A program made the position numbers and the translations under genes. Shown here in pieces: positions 36,841 to 50,400 of a DNA stretch of 64,000 nt. The DNA lies in contig VFIW01000015.1 in assembly GCA_006386115.1 (NCBI GenBank), positions 427,001-491,000 of the forward strand, given 5' to 3'. This DNA is from Globisporangium splendens (lineage: Eukaryota > Oomycota > Peronosporomycetes > Pythiales > Pythiaceae). Numbering within the stretch: position 1 is the stretch's first letter; every line of letters begins with the position of its first letter. The notes below the pieces were generated by a model. That model ran no database searches, was not told the DNA's origin, and saw nothing but the letters and a program-made list of their open reading frames with translations.

Positions 36841-36842
36841 GA
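35841..36842 (+). CDS. TADA1: TADA1/Ada1-like SAGA subunit, right copy
   Basis: Exons 35841-36156, 36232-36435, 36532-36648 and 36727-36842 give 250 residues. All introns are phase 1 and 75-96 bp, with good donors (GTGCGC, GTATGT, GTACGT). The SAGA-Tad1 helical region is as described for the left copy. The ending KKLLHFANSNRASAS then SAELLIGLGQFSSK is shared. TGA terminates the frame using two bases outside the repeat arm. Nothing shows which copy is ancestral; both frames are intact, so both could be expressed. Residue 29 is Ala here. A closed region follows before the next minus-strand gene ends at 37032. Confidence 0.7.
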
Positions 36843-37031
36843 AGCGAAGAGACACAGGCACATGAACGTATTTATCGCTTGAGTGGATAGCAAATTGAGT
36901 TCCTTGGTGTGAGAAGACAGCTCTGAAGGAATAGTGCACATGCATTAAGTAGAAAAAGGTATCGTGATCGCGCGCCTTCGGCCTACCACGTGCGAGCCCG
37001 CGGCATGAACCTTCCGCTGTCTGTCTCGTTT

Positions 37032-37385
37032 TTAATTCAGCGACGCCTCGGCTTCTTCGATCTTCTTCAGCATGTTCTTCTCGTACGTGGTGGTACCGAG
37101 CACGATGCCGAGCATGGCGATGAAGGTGACGTAGATGCCAAAGAAGATCCAGAGCGCCGTGGACGTGTCGTCGGTCTGGATCACGGCGTGGATGCAGAGC
37201 GCGAAGAGGATGCCCGTGAGCACGTACACGCCGATGAGGCAGAGCGGGATGATCAACAGGTCGAGCGCCGAGTTGCCGCAGCAGAGCACCTTGTAGCTGG
37301 ACTGCGGCGCCGCCTTCTTGTGCGCCTTGACGCTGACGACGTTCACGTCGCTGGGCGAGATCGTGTCCTGTGCTTCCGTCGCCAT
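37032..37385 (-). CDS. Small membrane protein with two transmembrane helices
   Basis: A single-exon, 117-residue protein with the start at ATG 37385. A polar N-terminal 35 residues ends in a Cys pair (YKVLCCGNSALD) that could be palmitoylated. Two hydrophobic helices follow (LLIIPLCLIGVYVLTGILF and ALWIFFGIYVTFIAMLGIVL), then a short charged tail (KNMLKKIEEAEASLN). N- and C-termini are probably cytosolic. Codon use is strongly GC3-rich like well-expressed neighbours. No family is recognised. Confidence 0.6.
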   Translation of the reverse strand: MATEAQDTISPSDVNVVSVKAHKKAAPQSSYKVLCCGNSALDLLIIPLCLIGVYVLTGILFALCIHAVIQTDDTSTALWIFFGIYVTFIAMLGIVLGTTTYEKNMLKKIEEAEASLN

Positions 37386-38178
37386 CTTCTTCCTGTTCTT
37401 GATCGCTTCTTATCGAGTAAAGCTCGTTCGTTACCACCACTTGATGCGTCGTTGTGTTGTGCTCGAGTCGAGTCGGCACGCCAACTCCCGTAACAGAAGA
37501 CCTCGTCGAAACCCCCCAACGAAAAGAAAGCGAGCAGTTGATTGGCTGAAAATAGACTAAACTCTTGAAATATCCAGTGTGCACCCATAACGAAAGCAGG
37601 TAGCATCTGTTGTAGAGGCAGACGAGAAAAGGGAGGAGAATGATGAAATGGTTACGGACTGAACAGGGCAAGTGCACCCTCTAACGCAATTTGACAGTAG
37701 ATGCAACAAGCACTAAACTACCTTGTATTGTAAAAGGAAGCTGAATGCACGTCTCTCTGTTCTTTCTGTCACATGTTTCGTCCACGTCTCATGGCTAAAC
37801 CAACCATTCATACCGGTATTTGAGTCCCACACAGTATAACATTTGTTATTTGATACACACACAGCGACAAAGAGTGTTGCATTTCTCACCAATTTGCTCG
37901 CTCGATTGCACGCTGTTTATGCCACGCAGGCGTTCACGAGCTCGCTCGTTGAGTGTGCTCTATTTCCATTTCAATAGACAGCTCGACGTCCTGCATTTCG
38001 TGCTGTCTTGCATTCACGCAAGGTGCGTGTGTGAGCAACACGCACAAATGCATTCAGTGAGCACCCGGATAGAAGAGAGTTGAAGTGCATTTCTCTAAAT
38101 TTCAGTAAACCACTGAAAAACTCAGCCATCGTCGCACTTAGTCGAGTCTACACTCTATGTTCAGCAAACTGTGCGATC

Positions 38179-38216
<38 letters not shown>

Positions 38217-38473
38217 TCCGAAACGACCATCACTCTGCTTTTTGTTCCATTCAACCAAGCAAGCTGCAAGGGACGAGGGGGACAAGAAGAGAACGAACAA
38301 ACGAACGAGAAGCGGAAGCACGCGCGGCAGGAGGATCTTTTCCATTTTAATCTGCTGCCGCGTTTCATTCCCTCAGTAGCGACGACAACGACGACGACGA
38401 CGACTCTCCCTTGCTCCCTTAGTGTGTCTCTGTGCGACTGCGTGTGAGAGAGTGAGAGACGTCGGCGGTGGCG
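37386..38473. other. Divergent upstream region of the HECT ligase gene
   Basis: No gene. It contains the (GA)n tract at 38181-38213, a possible initiator GTGCATTTCTCTAAATTTC at about 38085, and an ACG repeat near 38385. The last 400 bp is probably the 5' UTR of the HECT gene. Confidence 0.4.
38181..38213 (+). repeat. (GA)n microsatellite
   Basis: Sixteen uninterrupted GA units about 260 bp before the start codon of the HECT ligase gene, probably in its promoter or 5' UTR. Confidence 0.95.
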
Positions 38474-41400
38474 ATGAGCAGCCACCAGATGACGAAGCAG
38501 GCGCGGCTTCTCCGCCAAGCGAGCGTGCTGCACGAGATACAGGAAAGCCAGGAGCGAGATAGCCTTGATGGGCGATACGCGCGGCTCATGGTAAGTCAGT
38601 GTAGGTGTGTGTTGTGTGGGTGTTGCGCTGTATGAGGGAGGGGAGGAAAAATCAGGGTGCGAAAAATGTGAGGGGGTTGAAAAAACGGATGTGTGTAGGA
38701 GGCGGAGCGTATGTCGATGTTGGTGTTAACGCATACGCTTTGTTTGGTTGTTCTTTTTTTGCTTTGTTAGACGGAGCTGTCGGTGCTTTGTAGCGATCGA
38801 AGCAATGTGATCACGGCGGATTCGCTCGCGTATTTTGCGACGACTGGGCGTGCGGAGCCTGTCAAGCTGGAACGAGAACCGGAGCGAGCCAGTGACAGTC
38901 TCCAGAAGTCGAGGTCTGGGAAACAGGAAGATCTCTTGAGCGCCGATGCAGCGAGACGTCAGCGTGTGGAAGAGTTGACGCGTTTCTTCATGGAAGCGAA
39001 ATCCGACATTGATTTCGCGCTCGGAGCAGGACGAGAGTTCCGTGAAGCGAAAGACAAAGACAAGGAATCGGAGAGCGAGCGCGACGACGACCGAGAAAAC
39101 GAGACTGGAGACGATGAGGAGATCGATAAGAGCGACGAGTCGTCAGATCCTGCCAAGCAGTTAGCGAGCATGCATGCTCGTCTGCTCAAAGAAGACGTTG
39201 ACAGCCGTGTGTACAACCACATGCTGAGCCAGATTCGCGAGCAGAACCCAGCGTTGTACGGTGCTGTGTTGTGCCACCCGTTGATCACTGGTGTGGACCC
39301 GAAAAAGGACAAGAAAAAGAAGAAGAAAAGGAAAGAGCGGGAACGCAGAGACAAGACGCAGCATTCGTCCTCGACAAGTGCGATGCTTGTGCCCGATTTT
39401 TCAGCAGATGCACTCTTGGATGAAGAGATGGCTCTGAATGCGAGTCGATTTGTTGCAAGAGCTGTGGCGGATGGCTCGATTCAAGCGTTGATGCTGGCAG
39501 TAAAGCTGGTTCTGTCGCTGATAGCACGTGGAAACACGTCTGCAGAGCCGATTAATCTGGCGTTTCCGCTGGTCTCACATCTACGGGTTCTTCGTGGCGA
39601 GAGAGCACCAGAGTTCCCACCAAAGGTTAGCCATGGCGGAGCCAGTCAAGCAGCGAAAGAAGCGACAGCAACACCAAAACACGAACGAGGCTCGCAAGAG
39701 GCATCCTTTTCCGTTGGTTCGGTCGATGGCGAGACTGCCACCATTTTGTCGACGTCTTCGCTGATGGATTTGGATTCTGATAAGAGTTCATTGTCAAAGC
39801 TTCGTGCTCGGCTAAATCGATTTGGAGATGATGGGGACGACGATGACGATGATGACGACGATGGAGACGATGATGACCGAGGCGATGGAAGTGGCAGCAT
39901 TGGTGAAGAAGGTGTTGATGAGGATGCTTTGATGGCTCGTGCTATTGCGCTTTCTCTTTCGCCGGAATTAAACCTGCGCGATCAAAGTGAGCAAGCGAGC
40001 CCTATCTCGATCGGAGATTCGGCGATGGTGGCTGCATCTAGTGATGGAGGCGCGAAGCAAGAAGCTCCAAAGCCTCGTCCTATGGCGTTTTCTCCAGAAG
40101 AAATTTTGTCACTTGGACCGTTTGAACTTGCTGAAGATGCTGGCTTGTACGTTGACGGAGTCACTGTGTCGATGGCTCTCATCGCACAAATGAACAAGCT
40201 TTGCTCGGAGTATTTGGAGAGCTGTCGAAAGGGTGTTCTTCCCCATGCTTGCCCAGTGCAACCACACCCGTTGACTTTTATGCTGATCAACTCGGTGTTG
40301 GTGGATCTGAATACCTTCCACGCTCACAATTGTCAAGTGGCGCAGGGGTCATTCTGGCTTTCTAAATGGGAACTATTCACCTCGTGCTCGTTGCTGTCGA
40401 TGTTCCGAGTCCTCGAAGCGCATTTCTTTCATGTGGAAGTGATGAGTATCCCTCCAGCGTCAGTTGGATTGGGTCACATTCATAAGCCTCCGATGAAGTC
40501 GAATGAAGACGACGAAGATAAAAGCGGAGTCAGTCAGAATCCGCTTCTGGAAAGCCTGAAGACAATGGTTGTGCAGCATATGGAGCGAGATGCTGTCGTC
40601 GAGGCGGGAATCAACGAATCAGAGGATGTCATCTCGACTGTAATTTTCACTAGCCCTGCGAGTTGCGTGCCGAGCGATGTTAAAAAGGTGTCCGCTTTTT
40701 ACTTCGCCAGAGTTCGTGAGCAAGCCACTGCTGCATGGATCAGGGCAATCGCCCACTTCTACGAGTCTCAACCAGAGCGCCACAAACTGCTGACAGCGAG
40801 GATTCAAGACTGTCGACGAATTCTTCAAGCTGGCGAAAAGAATGGCAACTGGGAGTTCTATCAGCTCGACTTGCTATGCGCTCGACTGGCATTACCTGAT
40901 ATGGCACAACTCTTCGTTCCGCCTTGCTCAGATGTCATTGAGCGAGGGCAATCGTTGGATAGACCATTCAAAGGGAGCGCAAGCCATCTTGAAGGAGAAA
41001 CCAAGCAGTTTATTGACGACGGGGCTCTTCAGAATGCTGCTTCAAAAACGGGGAAAATTCGGGCGAAATGGAGTCCGGCAATCATCCGAGCGTCTCTTGA
41101 GGGTGGATCGCTGAGTACTCGTTGTTTGTTTGATTACATCACCGAACATGCTCCTCCTGGACTCATTGAATCCACCAGTCTGGCTACTCTGCCTATTGGT
41201 GATGATTCTCGCTATGTGGATCTGTTGGCTGGCGCGTACGAGCAGATGTGGGAACTTGGAAGAAAGTTGGAACGAGATGCGTTGGAATGCATCAATCAGT
41301 TACCCAGCATCATCGACCTACTGAGAGAGAGTATCGTGTCTGAAGAGTGGATTAACTTCTCCTTTTCAGAGAACTACGAGCTGGTGCACGCTCCTCTGTT

Positions 41401-44400
41401 GCCAATCATGGAAAGCAAGCCTGACCGAAATGGCGAACCAGTGCTTAATGGCAGGATTTTATTGCTGCGCTCGATTCAAGATCTGATGATTCAGCGACTG
41501 GGAGGATCTCGTGGTGATGAGCCACCAGCTCTTGAGTTTGATCCATCTCGTTGTGCCGAGACAATGACTTTGTCTGATGGAAATCAGACTGCGAAGCAAT
41601 ACACTGCGAAACAATGGGGAATGGTTATGGCTACAACTGGATGTCCGCCAAATACCGGTATCCATGAATGGGCAGTTCGATTGGACCGCTGTGAAAAGGG
41701 TCACATTTTTCTTGGTGTGTGCACTCGTGATGCGTCTGTGGCGACGTACGTTGGTGGTGATCGTCAAGGATGGGGTCTAATCGGCACCCGAGCGCTTTGG
41801 CACAACAGAAGTAAAGTACGCGGTGATTATGGTGATGGATTCAGCACAGGCAGTACGGTCCGTGTCCGGCTGAACACTGATAGCGGAGCGCTTTCTTTTG
41901 GAGTCGATGACAGTGACTGGGGGATTGCTTTCGACGGATTAACCCAGCATGGAACCTTGTATCCTGCGATTGGATTGTATCAGCGAGATGATCAAGTTAC
42001 TATCCTGCCTGTCGAATCTTCAGACGATTCATCATTTGCAGTTTCTGGAGCTGGGGATGCGAGAGGAGTGAAAGGCGTCGTTGTTCCTGCCGTGCTGAAG
42101 CCATTCTTGCACCATACAGGCGCTTTGCTGGAATCGAGCTGTCAGTTCTTATCAAGCGCACGCGTCCAACAGCCAAGCAGCAGCCAATCCGAAGCGCTGA
42201 TTTCGAAGCACCCGTTGCTTGCGCTTGTGATGCCGCTCGTCAGTTCGCTAGGCTTGATCAAGAACTACCATGGTCTTGGGTCGATATTGGCGATGCACTT
42301 TATCCCATGGTGCATTAAAAGTGTGAAGTGTTTGGAAAGCGCGAACCAAGCCCTCCAACAACTTGCACAATCTTCTGACGAAGGGAGTCAGGCTTTGTCG
42401 CCTAACCAGCTAGCGATTAATGTGGCCGGTGAGTGGGAACTGAAAAGTATGGCCGCAGGTAACATCCCTGCGCAGCAGTACCATTTGACTTTGACTCAAG
42501 GAAAGGATGGAACTGTTTACGGTCGAAGCAGTGGATCATTCACGACGGTGACATTGAGCGGAGTTGTACGCGGCACTAAGGTGTGCTTTCTTGAGAGCTG
42601 GCGCCAAGGCGGGATGTGCCTTGTTGAGGGAAGATTACGAGCCGACGGCAACTTTTTCAACGGCAACTACGAAGACGCAAAGAGCCATACAAGTGGCAGT
42701 ATTATTGGCACTAAGATCAAGGCACCTGCAGCTGAAGATGGTGGTGCCAGTCTCTCAACTTCGAATGGTCTCAGAATCTTGGAGATGGTTTTTGCCAACC
42801 TGCTGGGCTTTTTCTGTCACGCTTTGATGAACGTGGCGAAAGACGACGTGTTCGTTGAGAATATGAACCTATCGCCTGCAGCAGAAGATTTGGTGAATGA
42901 TGGAACTTCCAGCATTGGTGATGATGAAGCTCAACAGAAGCCCGCATCTGCATCAGTTGAATGCTCCAGTGATGAGTACGAAGAATGGATGAACAGCAAC
43001 TTGCTATCTGGAGGCTTGCCAGTGTCAATGATTCAGTCTCATTTGAGAGGTGTCCTGGAAGGATTGAGCGAATTGACCGGGTTCAACAGCAAGTCCACCT
43101 CACAAAATCAACTGCTACTGGCGGAAGCGTGTAGCACCTGGCTGGAGTTCGTGACCCCGAAGACACTTACGGCGACACTGCCTGCGCAAGCTGGGCAAAG
43201 CGCAAGTAGTGTGTTTCTGCAAGATTTACTAAACAACCGTGGAGATGCAGTGATCTTTGATCGATGGGTATCCAAACACGTTGGCGAATCCCCGTTTGCT
43301 CGCCTTGGTGGTGAGCCGATGAAAGTTGCCAGACGAACGATTTGTGCAGCTATGATCTGGCACAGCGGTTTCCTGGCTTCGATCCAGAAGATTTTGGATG
43401 CGCAGCACCAGAATTTGTTTGAAAGCGAAGTTCGGCCACACGAGAACCTGATGCATATTTGGCGCGCAGCACAGCGTGTCATCGAATGGGCGATCAGAGC
43501 GAAAAACTCGATGGGGTCAACGTATCCTGTGATTGCTGGCCTCGTAATCCGGAAGGCTCAGTTTTTGCTCGATATTGAACCAAGCTCCAAAGCCCTTGCG
43601 GCAGCTTCGGCAGTGTCCGCGTTATCTGCCAATGACCTAGCAGTTGGGGGGAATAGCGCTCCGTTGGGGTCAACTAAAGCCGCTGTGTATGAATATGCGG
43701 AACGAGTCTACAGCGAGGTGCTGATGCAGATCTCCAGGTTTATCGAAGCTCCGTTACGGATCTCGAGTCTTCAGTCAAAGCTGTTGGGAAACTCAACGCG
43801 AGCATTCCTTCGAACTATCGGGTTCTTGTCTTTCAGAAATTTTGTCGGTGATTCCAGCAGTTCGAGCCACAGAACTCCACTTTCTGCCGAGCCTCACGAT
43901 GTGGTTCAGTCGTCGTACGCGTTGTCAAACGCACTGCAATGGCTATCTCCATCGTTAGCCGACCACAGAGGGCCAGGAAGTGGTGGTTCGCCACTGAAAG
44001 ATTTTGGTGATCTTGGGAACGATATCTCGTCGTTGGGAAGTTCTGTCCAGAGCAGCCAGGTGGATTCTTCGCACTACCTGAGTGGTCTTGGTGGTTGTGG
44101 AAAGCAGCTGAAGAATGATCTGCGGGATTCTTTTGAGTCATTATACTCGTACCTCTGCGCATCTCTATCCCGGGCGACATGGGCACGCGATTCGGACTTG
44201 CAACTTGTGATTTTGCAAGCTTGGGGAATCATCATACAGCCGGACGACCATGCATTCCTATCCCGTGTCGGTATTTTCCGCGTGCTTCAGACAGTCCTGG
44301 ATGAAGCGCGTGGGTCATCAGATTTCAACTCGCCCGAGGTTGCTTCGGCTCCAGGTACTTTGGATGAGCGTGCGCTTGCGATCGAGTCGAAAAAGAAGAT

Positions 44401-47400
44401 CGTGCAGGCAACGCTGAAGGTAGTGCACCTCCTTGCCGCACAAGTTGCACATGCCGGAGATACTGCAGATGGCTTGTTGAGCACAGAGCTTCCAGTTACT
44501 CCGGGTCTTTCGCTCGGCTCGATTCCACTCTTGCGAAAGCCATCTGGCCCAGAAACACTGGGGAAATCTGTGTTCCACATGCTGTATACAGAACTGAAAA
44601 ACTCTCTGGAGGAGCTTCGATCAAGTGCAAAGAAAGCCACTTCATTTGAGCGACAACAAGACATTTCAGGGGAACCGAGTGAATCAGCCGATCCAAGTGT
44701 ATCTACTGCTGAGAGTGAGCTTGTCGACGGATTAAACGACGCATCTGAATATTGCTATCAGATATGCACATTGTTATACTCTGTCAGCGGCTCGCCGGTT
44801 TGCAGATCGCACCTATCGTCATCTAGGTGGCTGCATCTGCTTTTGGCACTCGTTGATGTCAATGCCCCTCATATTCAGCGACGAATCTTGAAGCTGTTGC
44901 GGCGATTGCTTCCTTCACTTGACCCAAGCTCGATCCGTGTCCGGTATGATGAGGTTGAGAGTTTCGAGATGGACAGCGATGATGATGTCGATACAGACGG
45001 CAATGAAGATTCAGATCATGCCTCGACGTTGATCAATTTTTTCGTCGGAATTGTCGGGTCGATCAGTCCTCCGAGTGTTGCAGAAGCTATGCTATTGCGT
45101 ACTTCTGGCTCCAACCATGAGGCAGCGTTGTCAAGCACAAATGGTAGCTCCAGCGATCTTGCAGCAGATGTGGTTTTGCTTTTGCGGTCTTTGTATGAGT
45201 CTCCAAAGTGGGCAGACTATCTGAACCTAGCAATTGTTCAAGCTCTGACAAGTATCCCGGCCAGCTGCATCACCGAGTCCGATGCTCCTTCTGGAAATGC
45301 TACAGATTCGGATGTTGAAATGGAAGACATGTCACGCAATGTGCCATCGTTAGATTCATGGAAATCTCAAAGTGTGGGCTACTTGAACGCGCTCTCGGCT
45401 CTTTGCGTCCTCGATGGGCATATTGAAGGCATCCGCGTTGGAGGGACGGTCAAAGTTATGCCACGTTCGGGCTCTACGTTACAAGAGGTTGCGTTCCGGG
45501 GTGCCCGAGGTGTGGTTGTGGCATACGAACCGGACAAATCTGGTGCAGAGGTGCTGCTACGAGGCAATCGGGGTGGCGATATCACTGGTCATAATCAAGG
45601 CATCTCGTCGACCAATAGTCTGCCAGTGAGTTGCTGAATTTTACGACGTTTAGTTTGTGGTTGCGCACACTCATTTCACTCTGTGTTCTTGTGTTGTGTT
45701 TTTGTAGACGAGACCAGTTCGCGTGTCGATTGATGACCTCTTTCCTGTCCCTGAGGTTGAATTGCGTCCAAGTGTATTCTCTGACTCGGTGCTGCAGACG
45801 CTGCTGATCCAAAAGTTAGCATACTTCCTGAATGAGATCAAGAAGAGCCTCACTGAAATTCAAGCCCTAGATTCGATTACTAATGCTGGGGCTGATGCAG
45901 CTGCAGGCGAAGAGAGTGACGACGATGACGATATGTCGAATGATGGATCTTCGTACTCTCCCTCTGGAATGGACAGCGAAATGGCTTTGACAAGTGGAGG
46001 TGCAGAAGAGTCCGAAGCTGAATCAGAATTTGCATCGAGCTCCTCTCCTCGTCATGGAAAGCAAGGATCTGCTGGACCAAGCCCAAGCGCATTAGGTGTG
46101 GAGCCATCTGATATTCTTTCTGAAATGGAGAAAGAGTCGCGCCTGTACAGAATGCTATTGTGCCAGCACGGTCTCCGCGCGTCAGCGACGTTGGTGAAAG
46201 ACAGTCACTGCGCTGCGACTTTTATTCAAGGTGTTGGAGCGCATGGGTTGATGAACCTGCTGAGTGTTGCGATTTCAGATACTCCGACTACTGCTGGCGT
46301 TGGTGATATCTCATCGCTTGAAGAAATGTGGCTTCTGCTGTGGTCGCGTTGGCATGCGATTCGTGTAGCATTCGCAACCCCAGCTCCAAAGCCTAGCGCT
46401 GCAAGTCGTGTTGACGCTACTGGAGAAGGAAGCCAATCGAACAGTGCAATTTCCGGTCCGATGGTGCAGCAAATGATGGAAATGGGATTTCCTAAAGAGT
46501 GGTGTGAGGTTGCATTGGCTCGCTGCTCTCAAAATGTCGAAGCTGCAATCAACTTTTGCTTTGAGCACAGCAGCGACATGGAACGTCTGCTTGCTCAATA
46601 CAAGGCAAGTCAAGAGAGCGGACCACGAAGTGGCAGTGCTGCGAAGGCGCATCGACGAGATGAAATTGACATGATCAGCCCGTTGCTAGATCAGTTGTCA
46701 GAAATGGGATTCCCTATCAATTGGTGCAAGAAAGCACTCGCAGCAAATAGAAATAATGTCGATGCTGCACTCACTTGGATTTTGTCGAATGGCGAGGCTC
46801 TGGAAGCTGAAGATCGTCAAGAAGAAGAAGCCAAGCAACACACCACCTCGGACGAGCAAAAAGATGACGATGCTGGGATTTCTGTTGAAAGTGACGAAGG
46901 TGACCTAAAGCCGAACCCGCTGCGATGTGTCAGCGGTCAAGCATGCATCGGTGAGCGTGATATGCTCGTTGAAGGGCTCGTTGGCGGCGGCTTTGCAAGC
47001 GTTGGCGCACCTGATTGCCTTGTGTCTTCTGGAAGATGGTACTACGAAGCAACTCTTCACTCGAATGGCTGTATCCAGATTGGCTGGGCTGACGTCGCAT
47101 TCTGCGGCTCAGCCGACCGAGGTGATGGTGTCGGTGATGGTGCGCATTCGTGGGCTTACGATGGTTGGCGTCAACAAAAGTGGCACGGACAATCATCGCC
47201 ATGGGGTTCGAAATGGAAACAAGGAGACGTTGTCGGGTGTGCGATTGACGCTGATGCAGGAACGATCATTTTTAGCCTGAACGGAAAAATGAGGTCTGCG
47301 AATATGGGTGTTGCCTTCCGCGCGGTTAAATTTGCACGCGGAGTGTATCCATGTGCTAGCTTCAACCGGAGAGAACGATTGCAATTCAACCTAGGTGGCT

Positions 47401-50400
47401 CTCCCTTCAAGTACAGCCCACCTCCTGGATTTCAACCGATTCTGAATGTGCTGTCTGACAATCGTGACATCTCTGACTTGCCGAAAGGATTCGGTGTAGT
47501 TGGGACACGAGAAGACTGCTTGGAAGAGAGCATTGGCGAAGAAAACTATACAAGCGAAGCAAGATTTTTCCCTCGAGACTTGCACCCGTCATTGCTGCGA
47601 GGATCGGCAAGCCAAGGAAGAGGCAATGGCCTTTCATCTGGAGTCAGCAAAGCGGATACGTTGGCTGACATTAAAGCCATCCCTGATGACCGTGTCTACA
47701 TTGAGCTGCTACTCGTAACGAGGTCACTCGCTATATTGCAAGCTCGACGTACATTGCTCACTCTTTTGGCACGATGGCCGTCTGATGTTGTAGGCCCGTT
47801 CTCAGTGAGATCTTTCCTATCTCTCCGAAGTACTTCTCAAGGAAGTGACGACGATTCAACTCGCTTTATTGACTTTGTCAAACTCATTGCGGGGTTGAGC
47901 GGCCACCACGCGTTTATTTCGAACCCGACTGCGACGCTGACACTCCCAGAGAGTGATATCGCTCATTTGCTGGACTGCGGTGCGACGGGCCGATATGCTC
48001 TGGGCTTACTGTCAGTGACCACTCGCTCGTCGTTGTACTCAGCCTTGTCGAGTTTGAGCGTCGATGCAAGAAGCACGCTGGGAGACGCAGATCCTCTGGT
48101 CAACGTCATTTTGTCGTGTATCGCGTCTGAAGTCAAGCGTGCGTCACAGCGTCAGTATGCTCGAATTCCGTGGGATTCCTCGGACGCGGCAATTACAGGC
48201 AGCTTTTTGCAAATGTCTGCTGAAACGGGGCAGACTTGGTCTGATCGAGAGGTACTGAATCACCCCAACTTGTTCCTCGCGGAGTGGTTTACGAGTCTGA
48301 TGAACGATGGACTTGCGCGATTCAAGAGCCAGCTACCAGCGTCTACTCACGACGAAATTCGCCAGCAGCTGCTAAACGCGTGGATTGCGTCGCTGAAATC
48401 TCCAAGTTTGTGCGTCAAGGAGCGCGGGGCAACGATTTTAGCTGGAATCTTCCAAGATATGCTGCCAACGACATGGTCGTCTGGTGCAAGTGTCGTTGGG
48501 CAAACTACCAATCATGAAAAGGTGATGCTTGAAACTGCGCTTGACGCCTTGCCCCTACAGCGACTCGTAGACTTGTCACATGAGCGCATTCAGAGAGAAT
48601 ACGCTAATCTGCCTGTGTGCTCGAAGTACCTCCAGAGTCTGACCGAACTGATCTCGGCGGTCGCCTTGTCTCTGGATGCTGTTGGAAAGCCAACGGAGGT
48701 TTTATTCAACAAGAATATGACAAACCAACTTGCAGCATGCAAGCGGATTGAAGCGGATCTCTACCCAGTGGACTTACAGGAGTATGAAAAAATGGTCGTG
48801 GAGAAACGAGAAATCCAAGCGAAACTGGAGGCAGAAGCGGAGGAGAAAAAAAGAAAAGAAGAAGCTGCGGCTGCACTCGAAGCAGAGGATGCGTCATCTA
48901 CTGGAAGGACTAATGAAGAAGAAGATGGCGAAAATGTAGCTACCGTTGTTGCAACGACGAGCACCAATATGGAAGTTGACAACAGTGATTCCGAAGACGC
49001 TCCCGATATCACACTTTCTGCGATCGCAAATATGGTTGCAGAAGACAGTGACGTTGTGGCTGCTGCTGCGGCAATTGCCGCTGCTGCAAATTCCAGAATT
49101 AGTGTGAAGAGGCAAGGGAAAGCGAAACAACCAGCCGAGCACTTACCGAAGGAGCCAGAATTCGAGTTCTTATTCCCAGGTGAAGAAATCGTGCTTGACG
49201 ACTCTTTGCTGAATGACAGTGAGAAGGGTATGCTCGAAGCGGCGAAATGCGGCATTCTTGGTGAAGAAACACGAGGCTGGAAGCATGGCAACGAAGTTGG
49301 TGTCTTGGGAGATACAACAACGCAGCTATGGAGTGGAAGCGTTACGCAGCACAAGCTACGTTCGAAGTCAGCCGAGCAAAATGCACCCGAGTTGAAGGTC
49401 GGTTGCAAGGTGATTCGAGGACCACATTGGAAATGGCGAGACCAAGACGGTGGTGAAGGAAGCATTGGCGTCGTTGAAGGAGTTTCCCCATGGAGTGGCG
49501 TTGATGGCGAAGGGATGTCCGTGCGATGGCCCAATGACTCGTTGTACACGTACAGATGGGGAGCAGATGGAAATTTCGACTTGATTCATGTTGAAGTGGA
49601 CGAAGATGGAAAAATCGTTGTACAGCATCCGACTCCAAAGACCAAGCATGACGACGAAGGTGTGTTTGGGTCCGAGTTGCACCTTGGTGTACTTCTTCAT
49701 ATCCACGTTGATTCGAACCAAGCGGGTGATGGTGCCTCCCAAGGCGTTGTGAAAGTTTGTGGAACAATGGAATGGCCAGACTACGGCGCTGAAGTCATTG
49801 TCGTTGGCTTTAAGTACCCTGATGACTCACTGTGCATCCAAGAGTTGCAAATGACTCGAGGAAATGCTGACATGGGGTGGTCATTGCGCTTTGGAACTGA
49901 AAAGTGGCAGCCTGGCACCAAGTACATGCTCCATCCTGTCGCAGCGGTTGCTGGTGTGGACGAAAACACAAGCACACCAGGTGCGTCTCAAATCGATACA
50001 TTGCGCGGCGAATACACCCACTTCGGATACAAGAAGGGTAAGGTCGTGGAGATTCGCGGGGAAATCGTGGTGTCAACGAAGAATCTCTTCACGATGGATC
50101 CCCACTGCCACTTCTCGACCCTAGGAATCTCTGATGGCGGATTGACCGTCACTTGCCATAGCGGTGAGTCGCGCAACCTTGCATTGGCTACTGTGGGCTT
50201 CACAACTGGAGTTCACTACTGGGAGGTTCGCGTCGACCAAGCGGAATTTGGTAGCGTGTTCATTGGCGTATGTGAAAAAGCCGGACCGCCAGGATCTCAG
50301 GCAGCCCTCTCCACTCGTCTCAACCGATGGCATGGCTGGGGATTCGTCAACTTCCGTGCGACGTACCATAACAGCACCGAGCGTATCTACGGAGACCATT

